From: Liolophura sinensis
Lineage: Eukaryota > Mollusca > Polyplacophora > Chitonida > Chitonidae
Reading direction: 5' to 3'
Length of the DNA stretch: 64,000 nucleotides
Assembly (NCBI RefSeq): GCF_032854445.1
Contig: NC_088301.1
Location: forward strand, 14,258,281-14,322,280
In this document: positions 23,839 through 35,900 of the stretch, piece after piece
How positions within the stretch are numbered: position 1 is the stretch's first letter
Layout of the letters: each line of letters starts with the position of its first letter
Position numbers and translations under genes: made by a program
Notes under the pieces: model-generated
Databases searched by the model: none
The model's input: only the letters and a program-made list of their open reading frames with translations
Told to the model about the DNA's origin: nothing

Positions 23839-23907
23839 TCAGTTTGCATAGTGGTCAAAGGATCCCAGGTATTCCAGGGCTGCTCTGTAGCAGAACTGAT
23901 ACTGGTC
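23839..23907 (-). CDS. LAR: Exon: C-terminus of D2 and stop codon
   Basis: It follows TTCTCTTCCAG and encodes [20 protein letters not shown] plus AN, then TGA (23839-23841). This is the usual end of LAR-family D2. Phase 0 in. Confidence 0.96.
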   Translation of the reverse strand, partial: DQYQFCYRAALEYLGSFDHYAN

Positions 23908-26900
23908 CTGGAAGAGAAATGAGAAAACACAGGTTTACACAATGGGAAGATATACTCATCCAGAGAGCTGCAGAATTCTGGCATACTGTATTTCACCTGA
24001 AGTTTGCCCTGGACTTTCAGAAGCACACAAAGGCCGTACAATGATACTTTGATGCCAACTTACAAATTTTCCACATAAGAAAATAATCAAACTTCACAAA
24101 AAACTTTAAGCGGCACAATAAGGTGAATAAATCAATCAAAATGTCACTTACTAAATTTCAGGTGAAATACACTACACTGACTTTATATAAATTTTTTCAT
24201 CAATACAATCAATTTTAATTCTGATGTGGGCTTCATGAACTGTAATGCTATGTGTTTGGCATCCATGACAACACAAACCTTTTTGACTGAGTGTAGAAAT
24301 CCACACACAATCTAGGTATAGTTGACCCAAGGGAGATAACAGCTTACCTCTGTTTGCACCATGGCTGGTCTTTGTGTCCGCAACATTTTGACAGTCTGGA
24401 AGAGGTCTACTACCCCCTCATACCTCATCCTCTCCAGCACTATACTCAATGTGATGAATACACCTGTCCGTCCCACCCCGGCACTGAAACACAAATCACA
24501 CCCATTTTACGCCATCCTCAATATTTCAAAACCTTATTTAAAGCAGAGGAAGAAGGAAATAAGCCAATTATGAGGTACTTCACAAACCCTCTAACCAGAT
24601 GATTTTGCCATCAAAAGCCTCACATATCATGCACATTATTAGTAGTCAAGTGTTTAGATTTCTTGACAAGTTTAAGATCTACAAAGCTTTTTTCTTTAAT
24701 TTATAGGTGTTTGGGTAATGGTGTACCAATTGTTAAGATTTTAAATTGTTCAAGATGTACAAAGTATTTGTTTATTAAAATAATAAACGGACTCTAAAGC
24801 CTGATATTAATTGACTACTGTTCTCTAGTAATGCATGAGTGCTATGTTACCAGTCTGCTCACAACATGTTATCACAAAAGCAAAAACAAACAGCTTAAGC
24901 ATGAAAAAATTTCCACGGGAACGCTCCCCCCATTCAAAGGTCAATACACTTCAGTTTATTGTCTTGGACAACCAGTTATAGAATAGGAACAGATCATTTT
25001 ACTACAAAGATATTAGATAAAATTCTGATTTTCAGTAAGGTACAATAAATATGAACTTCAATTTTTAATTAATTACCTGCAATGGACAGAGATTGGTCCA
25101 TCTTGGCCAAACTGTTCCTTTGTTTTGTGAACTTGACCAATGAAATCAATGAAACCTTCTCCTGACTTGGGTACACCTTGTTCTGGCCAATCAGTGAACT
25201 GGAATTGTCTCACTGTACGTGATTGGCCATCCTAGAAACAAACAATTTTGTTGCTTAAAAGACAATTTTAGAGCACATCACCTCGACCCCATCAAAATAA
25301 AGTAAGCAGGAGGATTTACTGACTTCTGGAGTAAATATATATGTACATATAGATATTCATGTGAAAAAGATTGATAAGGAAATCATTTCTGAACAGAACT
25401 TATATTCTGAGGGAAAAACGACCCAAAGATTGAACAATTCTGATAAGACTGTGAACTCACTCTGGCATCCGTGACCTTGAACTCTCGAAGGATGTACTGA
25501 GGCATGTTATACTCGGCCATGGGATCCACCACGAAATACTGGTAGCGCGCCGAGCGCTCACTGGGCCAGTACTGGTGACATTTCTCCTGTAACACAAATG
25601 GCAAAGCTTATCAACACCTGTACAACAGGTGAGAATCACACCACAAAGTTTGCTACTGGCTTAATAACAACAGTTTCATAATAGACCAACATTTTAGCTT
25701 CCTGCATGAATTTTACTATGACTGGGATTTAATGTCGGTCTTTTATAACTATATTTAGCAGTGTGTTTTCTCTTTTGGGGGGTGACAATCAGACAAAAAA
25801 CTGTACAATCTTTGGCACCTATTTGTGTACACAGTGAATCAGTTGTCTAACTTTTTTTTTCAGGGTATATAACACCAGTAGAGGTTATGACAGAGTTTTG
25901 GAGATCAACATGGGAAAACAATTCATTTAATAAAATATCAACCAAAATACATGTTTGAACACATTTTTGTCCGGGGTGTGGCAATCAAACTACTACAAGA
26001 GTTAACTATTTGTATCAGGTACTGTTTCACACAACGATGACTACAATGAGATAACTTATCGCAAATAACTCACTCTGCCCATTTCCCTCAGTTTTGTGAG
26101 CATCACGATGATTGTGGAGTTGTGCTCCCAGAGCATTCGCCAGAAATCTTCTGTTGTCTCCACTAGTGGCCCCTGAGTGGCAACGTATGCCTTTTTGTAC
26201 CGATAACCCTGTGGTGATGGAAAAATGAAAGTCATTGTGAACCATATGGAGAGACTGTGTATAGCAAAGGAACAAGTACTGCAGTGCCAGCCTTTTTAAC
26301 ATGACCTAGGCTGTTCTGGAGGTGCGTCAGGGTACATGTTCTTGTTACTCTGCTGGCTTTGTTATGTCGTCACAACTATGACCCCGCATACTGGACAGAG
26401 GTCACCACAAGAGACAACACTAACAAGGGACAAGCAACTCAACAGAGTGCAAAAACTTAAAACAAGAGGGGAGAAAAATGTAAAATCAACAAAATGTAAC
26501 ATATCAAAAACAAATTGCTTTTATATGAAATTACAGAAAAATCACATGCAGGTATATTCATAAAATATATACATGTATGTATTTTTAAGTCAAGCTTTCT
26601 CTTTTTCTATTTTTTAATTTTTTATTTCATGCTACCTTTAAGCAGTTTAGTGAAACATTTTAGTTCAGGAGTTGTCAAAGAACTAGCAATAGCAGATATC
26701 TCTTCTTTTCTTGCTTCCTGTGTTAGTATTGTTGCAACCAGCTGCAGTTTGTAGGGAAGCAGAGTTTGTAGACAGAGTGAAAGGTATTCAATAAATAAGG
26801 TATATTTAGGCTCACACAAATAACACCCGGTTCTCAGGCAAACAAGGGTCTGGTGTGGGAAATTACAACCTATAAATGCGCTAGCTCTAGGTTAGCCCGA

Positions 26901-29900
26901 GTCACTGACTACAGCACTCGTTACACGCACAGTTCTCAAAGGCTACACACTACAACCCAATAAAACAGCCATGCAGAGAAACTGGGCAAACCAAATAAGT
27001 GTCAAAATCATGCAGACAGGCAGGACGAACTGGCACGAACCACGGGACAACACGGACAGAAATCCTGCAGGGGTGAGTGGAGGGGAGGGGGGAGGGGCAG
27101 GGGCGTCTGGGAGAGAGGCTCCCTAAAGTCGCTGCCTTAACATGCCAGCCCAGGCGGGTCAGAGAACCAGGGGCGTATTTATGTGGCCTTCCTTACCCAG
27201 ACTACTTACATGGAGGCAGTTACTTACATCAATAAAACTGGCATTGATGTAATCTGACCCGTCCACGCCTCGTATCGGCTGTAAACAGACTCGCGTGGAT
27301 TCATCTGCCAACACAAACATCACAGTCACAATTTAAACTGACCTAAGCGTGTTTATCCTTCGTTCTCATGGTGAACTTTGGCACGACATGGCTGTCAGTC
27401 ATTTGATTAACTACAGTGAATCACTCATAACTGTATTTATATCATTCAGCAGCTTTAAAAACTTTATTAGGTAAAAAAACGGTTCTGATAATTGTGTCGA
27501 AATATGAGCAAGTCAGAAATCTGCAGTAAACTATCTATCATCTGACACAAATTAGTCATGATCAGAGATTATCATGATGATAAAACTGGCATTTCTGTTT
27601 TAAGATTTGTATTTAAACAGAACATGTACATGTACACTAGTAAACTTACATGGTAAAATGTTGACCAGTCTATTTTTAAACTTGTTTACAGGCAGGTTTG
27701 CACTGACAAAACGAGAAGGATTGGCTTTCATATTGGCTAATCTCTGAAATAGAAAACAAGACAGAAATCAGCATGTCGTCAAATGTTTCTCAGGCTTTCA
27801 AAAGTGACATAACTATCCCACATTTTGTTTTTAGTCACCTGCATCGTATAGGCTATACTACAAGAAAACACTACTTCAGCATTTCCATGTACATTCTGTC
27901 CTTTTTAATTCAAAAAAGCAACCACTAATCTGGTGACACATTTGATGCCAATTGATAAACAGTAACATTTTTGGTGAAATCTTTACAACTAGGTTTTGAG
28001 ATTCTGATAAACAAAACAAATAGTTGTGCAACACAAACATGAACTTTGGGTTTTTTTTTTTTTGTCCTCATTCTTAATCCCATGTAGATATAAGCAGTAA
28101 AATGCACAACATTTTTTTACACACTTATGTGATCTCAAGAGATTATTGGAAAAGCTGATTCATAAACTGTGTGTGATCTCAAGTGACCAAACAGGGAAAA
28201 GATGATTTGTATACTGTATGACCTCAAGTGATCAATGTGGGTGGTGAAGGTTACCTTAAATTCTAGTTCCATTCCTGTGACTGTTTCCCCGGGGTCAGGC
28301 TGTAATAACTTTTGTATGTGAGCACCCAGATTTCTGGCCGGCACTTCCGTGTGGCCCGTTTGCACCGCCTCCAAAAGAGCGTCGTGGATGAATATATACT
28401 GGTCCTCTGTTTGTACCATGTAGTTCCTCTGCGCTCGTAGGCAGGTCACATGGCCATATATGTCCACAGTTCGTTCATGCTTAATCCGTTCTAACATGGA
28501 GTCTATCACAATGAAAGCACCAGTCCGCCCTACTCCAGCACTGAAATGTAACAGGAGTATATCATGAGTTCTTTGCATGACAAGATACATGTATGTAATG
28601 TAGTCATACTACAACGGTTTTATCTATCGGCGTTTCAATACAAAAAGCAAGTAAACAGCTTAATCAAATGGCACAGGAGTCTTTCAGATGTTTTCTATGG
28701 AGAACTGTAAATTCTGCTTGCAAGAAATGCAAAAGTGAATGGATTCTTTCTTGTTTCTGTGATTAAAGAAAGTATAAAAGCAGTACAGCTGTTAATAAAC
28801 TGTAAGCAAGGATTACGTATATTTGGGTACAACTGTGGCTCTTCATCAATATAAGACACTGAAATTCTGTAAATAACAATACACTTGTTTGAACTATACT
28901 GCTGTGGGCCCTCTACTTTGTATCTCCGAACAGTAATGGTGTTTTTTTTCATCAGTTTGACATCAGAACTAGATAATTTTTTAAACGACATATAAGCAGC
29001 AAAGTGAAGCACTTTGTTCTTACCATAAGGGGAGCTGATGGCTTGGAAAGAGTGTACCCACAACAACTAATTATCTCCCCTTACCTCTAGGTGGCTCACA
29101 TGCATATTATACTCACCTACAGTGTACGACCATGGGGCCTGCGTCTGGAGGATTACTGGCCTTCACCCTCCTCATGAACATCAGCAGAGGGGTGGGGTGG
29201 TCAGGGACGCCATGGTCCGGCCATGCTGTGAACTGGAACTGACGTACCTCCCTCTTCTCGGGGTAACCATGCTGTGACAGAGCAGGTAAGGCAGACCATG
29301 TACAGATTAACTCTAGCTGCATTCACTGCCATATTTAATGTTCCATGTTAAAAAGATGAAGAAATGATTCTGTTTGGCTGGTGTGAGAGATGAACGTGCT
29401 TAGCCTAGGCTGAAATTTTGGTATAGCAGATTTATTCCAGCTTCACCAAGGCTGTCATTTAACCTATGAAACCCTATCTCCACTGTCAGCCAATCAGCTT
29501 CGATTCTATATCCCTATAATTTCAAAAATAATCTTAAGAATGAAATGTTTTAAACATTGGGCATGAAGAAGCTAGATCAGGATATTTTGAAGAAAAAGTT
29601 TAGCCTATATTAACCTATATAATTTTTGTTACATGGATGTTGTACCTGTATGCATTTCATGGGACAGGTATAACCAGGTGACATCAAAGTGGCCATGCTC
29701 GTTAACAGTGAAGTACTTACCCTGGCCACCTGGAAGGTTCTGATGGTATAGGTAGCCAGCTCCATAACATCCACCAGGGTCACGTGCATCACAGAGTAGG
29801 CCTCCGTTCCTCGACTAGGCCAATACTGGTCACATTTGATCTGTAAACAGAGTCATACACACACACCATAAACACACACTGTCTGGTCTGTCAACAAGCA

Positions 29901-32900
29901 TATGTACATAAACACTCACAGGTACTGATGCAATAGGAAGCTAAATCAATACCTGAATCCTACATGTAGTATTGCATCCAAAGAAATCTCTATATTTATT
30001 TACTGATTTATTTGATTGGTGTTTTACGCCATACTCAAGAATATTTCACTTATACGACGGTGGCCAGCATTATGGTGGGAGGAAACCAGGCAGAGCCCAG
30101 TGGAAACCCACAACCATCCGCAGGTTGCTGACAGACCTTCCCGCTTACGGCCCGAGAGGAAGCCAGCAAGAGCTGGACTTGAACTCACAGCGACCACATT
30201 GGTGAGAGGCTTCTGGGTCATTACGCTGTGCTAGCGCACTAACCAACTGAGCCACGGAGGCCCCAAGATCTCTCTATAGCCTATGATGTATAAATTATTC
30301 ATTTGATTGTTGTTAGATGTCTTACTCAGAAAGTTTTCCCAACACGACTACAGTCAGGTGGAACGTTCTTTGTTTAAGCAGGGACTATGCTTCATAGAGT
30401 TACCCAATCCTCTGACCCCCTGAACAGCTAACACACACTGCTTACCCGACTCCTCTCCTCTAACTTGGTCATCATCACTACAGTGGCTGATCTCTGCTCC
30501 CACACCATCCTCCAGAAGTCACCAAACGTCTCAGGCAGAGGGCCCTACAAGTACATACACACGCTTTCAACTATTAACTCAGCTAAACTTCAGTGCACTT
30601 CACACAGGTCAAGTATGGAATCTACCATCAAACAGTTTACAAATGCAATGTAAGTTTTAGTTTTTCTTTCTGGACAAAAAACAGATAATCAGACATTTTT
30701 TCTGGACGCTTTAAATTTTTTTTAACAGTCTAGTGAATCAAATTATCAAATCAGGCCCAAACTCCGATAAACAAATCATAAAGATTATTCAACTGCTTTC
30801 AGTGTTGCAAAAAAAATGTTCACAAATTCTGCAAAGACTGAGGAAATTTGCATTACCAAAGGAGAACATGGTGAAAAGATGTTACACTGGTTCAGGTGAG
30901 AGAACAAAAACAATAGATGGTTGTCTGCAGCACATAGATTGTAGTTCTGTCTCCTGGCTTAAACACGCTGTCCTCACAGTGTGGCTGCAATACTGCCCAA
31001 GTGGCAGTATTAAGCAATAACCATTCACTCATTCATTCATTCAAATCGCCTACCAAGCACTATTCAGTCATGTGTGTGTCACTACACAATAGCTGAGTGG
31101 ATGTTGACATACCTGTGTAGCTATGTAAGCGTTCTGCTTCCTGTAGCCATCCATGTAGTTAGCGTTGATGTAGTCCCCGCCCGCCAGGCTCTCGATGGGC
31201 AGGAGAATAACCCGCGAGTGGTCGTAGGCGATCACGTTGGCGTACCTGTTCTTGGGTTTATTCACCTCCAGGCTGGAGTTGTCCCAGGTAAACTGCTGAC
31301 CGGGTTCTATGGACTCGTACTCTTGGGAAAACTTGTAGTTGTCGTTAGCCTTGAGAGCGTCGATGTGGTCGTTTAGCTGAGCTATGGGGATGGGTGGGTG
31401 ATTCATCATGGCTGAAAATATGCAATGGGCATGACAATGTACATGTAGGTGTACAGGATTGGCATGAAAAGTCAGGTGTACAGAACCGGCATGAAAAGTC
31501 AGGTGTACAGGATTAGCATGAATAGTCAGGTATACAGGGTTGGCATGGAAAGCCAGGTGTGTAGGATTGGCATGAAAGATTAGGTGTACAGAACTGGCAT
31601 GAAAAGTCAGGTGTACAGGATTAGCATGAATAGTCAGGTGTACAGGGTTGGCATGGAAAGCCAGGTGTATAGGATTGGCATGAAAGGTTAGGTGTACAGA
31701 ACTGGCAAGGAAAATAAAGTGTACAGGACTGGCATGGAAAGTCAGGTGTATAGGATTGGCATGAAAAGTCAGGTGTATAGCATAGTCAGGTGCACAGAAC
31801 TGGCATGGAAAGTCAGGTGTATAGGATTGGCACGAAAAGTCAGATGTACAGAACTGGCATGGAAAGTCAGATGTACAGGACTGGCATGGAATGTCAGTGT
31901 TTAGGATTGGTATGCAAAATCAGACGTACAGGGTTGGCATGGAATGCCAGGTGTACAGGACTGGCATGATAATACAGGTATAATGGGTTGGCATGAAGAT
32001 ATTTGTTATCTTGATTAGGGCGAACATTAAAAACACAGTTAATCTCATCATGAAACTGAGGTAAAAATTCTAGCCCAGATGATGCAGGTGAGAGGTTTGA
32101 GTCGCATAATGCTAAGCATATAACTGTCTACAGCAGTCTTGATTTCCATGTTCTAAACAAGTGTCCTGTTGTATTTATCTTTCTTCTTTTATTTATTTTT
32201 CTATTTATTCTTGGTCACCACACACATGCAAAACGAACTCTCAGATTAGACTGGTATCTAGCCTGCTAGTATTTGCAGTGTCTGTCCTCAACCTTTCGCA
32301 TATGAAAGGGAAACTTTGTGCACATTTTTAGTTTGATTATGGGGACAAAACTACATTGGTTGGATTGACCAATTTCAGGACTTCACAAAAAGTATAATTT
32401 TATCAGTCAACAAAGAATATTGCCTTCAGAATATGCTTTAATAAACACTTTGCAAACATCCGGGAAAGGTTGAAGAAATACACTACACCTGTACGTGGCT
32501 TACCTGGAGTCTGATAATTCTGCCTCCTCATCTCTACTGGATCGCAAGGATGAGCTGGAACCTCCACACGTATCTGAGTGGGTTCTGGACTCTTCTCTTT
32601 TCTGTTGGACTTTTTCCTGTAACATTCCAACGTGATGAAAATGATGCCCTATTGTGGCTCAACACAATTCTAAGATATAAACACTGATGCAAGTTCATGG
32701 GCTTATGCTGGCTTCCTCTCTGGCTGCATGTGGGAAGGTTTGTCAACAACTTGCCGATCATCGTGGGTTTTCTTCAACCATAATGTGGCCACCATCGTAC
32801 AAGTGCAATGCCTTTGAGTATGGTGTGAAACACCAATCAAGTAAATAAATAAGATATAAACAACTACATATAGTTAAAATACTAGTATTTTACTTTAAAT

Positions 32901-35900
32901 CATCTTTCACGATGTCTTTGTCAGCTTAATGAATGGAGAAAAAGCAACTGGGGCTTGGAAGAAACTATGTCAAGCTCAGAGGGCAAAAAGCCAAGTTTAG
33001 GAGATGCAGCCAAACTGAGAGGAGACAAGGAAATGCTGCTTATTGTACTGATCAATTATGACATCCATACACGCTGTACTGGTCGAGAACTCACACAATA
33101 TTCTATTTATTTATTACCTGATTGATGTTTTACACTATACTCAAGAATATTTCACTTATACGATGATGGCCAACATTATGGCGGGAGGAAACCCACGACC
33201 TTGTGCAGGATGCTTACAGACCCACAATATTCTAAAATCAGTGAAACTGATCAATGATTGAGACGTGCTTATCACAAGGAAACAATCTGTGCATGAGCTT
33301 TGTCCTCTCTAATCCTATGATTAGTTCATCCTGGAACAAAATGTAACTAACCAACTAACTAATGAAACACAGTTATCCCAAGGAAACAATTCAAGACTTA
33401 ATACAGATGATTTTTAACACTGACCTCCTGTACATGATGACACAGAGAGCCACGATGATCAAGACAACAACGACGCCACATACAGGCCCCACGATGGTCA
33501 GCAGCTTCTTTGTGTCCTTCCCATCAGCCCGACTCTGGCCTGCGTTATTACGAGGGTTGTTCCTGGGGTCTATGGGTTCGTCGACTGGGTCATACGGATC
33601 ACGGTCAACAGGCACTCGCACCTCCGGGTTTTTACCTGGGCCAATACTGTATCGGCTGTCCAACAGTGACAATGGGTTCGAATAGGAGCTGGACTTGTAT
33701 AATTTCTACAGGTGGAAAAAAACACACAGTGGAAAGTCATTCGCAAACCCAAAATATGGGGGTTAATTCAGAAACTACGGAAGTCCGTTTAAAAATTATC
33801 CCCTGGGACATATGATTTACACAGCACTTCTGATTCAGGTTTGCAAAATAAATAGGACATACTTGGAACTTTTCAATCAGATTCCTGCATGTTTTTGCAC
33901 AATAAATAGATATACTCTGAAGTTTTGATTCAGATTCAAGTATCGGACCTTGGCTTTAAGTCTCTGGTGTGATATTTTGCTGAAAAGAGTTTAACACAAT
34001 TTGTTATACAAGGTTTTAACCAACAAACAGCTTTTAAACCACTTAATATTGAGCTCAATACAGTACAAAGGGGTGTTCACAACGTTTTTAACTTAAACAA
34101 CCACGAAAATGCTGAATGTATTATCAGAACACGACTACCTGGATTAGAACTAGATATTGCATAACAGAAATATATTCTTTCTTTATCAGCAAAGAAACAC
34201 TTCAGGATAAGTCTAGCCTGATGGACGTACTGGATCGACAGAGTAGGCCCTGAGGAAGACTTTGTAACGCTGATCTCTGTCCAGAGGACGATTGACATAC
34301 GACCCGTAAGCTTGACCATTGCCCAGCTCAAACTCGGACTGCAGGTACCGTGCCTCAAATCGGGCTGCGATGTACGGCTCTGAGGCAGGAAACTGTACGT
34401 CCATCACGTCCTGGGTCAGCTGTAAAGGGAAGCAACTCTGTGTCAATTAGGATAAAGTGCTTGCCCAGGATATCCCCAGTCCAGGATATCCCCAGCCCAG
34501 CATACTATGTTATCACGGCCCATACTTTTTACAGCACGTGCCCCCTTCTATGCTCGCTTTACCTCACTGCCACCACTTGATAAACTTGACCTTTGGAGTC
34601 TGGGCGGGGCACGTAGGCTTGTTTAGGTTTAGCCTCATTCGTAACTACTTAATCAGCATTCCTCTATAAGGTGAATGTTAAAATCATATTGTGCATACTT
34701 AAGATAAATGGAATGCGTGTGTTTAATGTGTCATTACAGAGTAACATATCCATCTGCATTTTGTAAGAATGAAATATTTCTGCCTTATTTTTCACAAAAG
34801 AAAGGAAGCACCTTACATCTGTCAAAAGAAATCTTGCATTACACATAACCTGCTTTAGTGTGTTCACAACAATGGTTACACCCAGTTTTGTTAGAGTAAC
34901 ACTTACATCATTGATAGTGAAGTCATTGGGCGGTTTAGTGGCTTTAGACTCCTGTACGACACACAGCAGGTAGTGGCTGAGGGGACCATTCCTCTCTGAG
35001 GCTCGTGACAGCTTCAGCTTTATCACCCCAGACTCCACCCCTACCATCACAGGCCGCTCCACGACAGGGGGTGCTGCAGAACAGGCGTGAGAAAGCTGAC
35101 TTCAAACTGCCAACACTACTCTCCATGAGGTAGGACTCTCCATGACGTAGGTTCAAGTGAACAGGTTTCAAGTATAACTACTACATGGATATGTACGAGA
35201 CCATAAATTTGGTCCATGACAAAATTTATAATTTTCACACGCGTGAAGGTTTGTAACAGGTCATTAAGTTGAAGAAATTAATAATACTGCATCTGACAAC
35301 AGTGATGATGCACACAGATGTACACACAGATAGACATTTAAACAACAGACACACAAAAACAAGCACTATCCCAAGTGAATTTTCTGCTTTTCTTGTGGTT
35401 AATTGTTCTTGCTCTACAGTACGAGATGTATATTGATGGGCAGATAAAATTCACACTTACATGTGTCCGTTGAAATATCTCTCAACGTGCAAAAACGCGC
35501 GAAGGACAATGGGCATATCAAATTACGCGTTCTGAGCTGTGATATATGAATATTTGGTAAACGATTAGATGGTTTTAGGAAAGTCACAGGGTAACCAAGG
35601 CAAATATACAATGTTTGTTTCAGAAATACATTCTGACTAAATTATTACGACATATTGTGATGGTGGTTGGAAACAGTGACACAGAAAGCGGGAGAGGTTA
35701 CTTTACAGCGTAGTTGGAAAATGAGTAGATGTCCTGCTGGAAAACACATTTGACAAAACCGACTTCAAACTGTCAACACTACTGTCCAAAAGGTAGGCTC
35801 AAGTAAACAGGCCTGACAAAACCGACTTCAAACTGTCAACACTACTGTCCAAAAGGTAGGCTCAAGAAAACAGGCCTGACAAAACCCACTTCAAACTGTC

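Larger units (their letters stand above)
23908..29116 (-). other. Introns across D2 and the 3' half of D1
   Basis: Eight introns of about 230-1020 bp are all GT-AG. They are AT-rich with homopolymer runs. A purine-rich G tract lies near 27075-27100 in the 26209-27227 intron. No nested gene is seen. Confidence 0.7.

Noticed and set aside
29817-29825. Apparent extra C that would frameshift the D1 exon 29721-29840
   Set aside because: The frame is open and conserved on both sides, and the total exon phases close only with 120 nt, so I treat it as a counting ambiguity. A direct base check would settle it.
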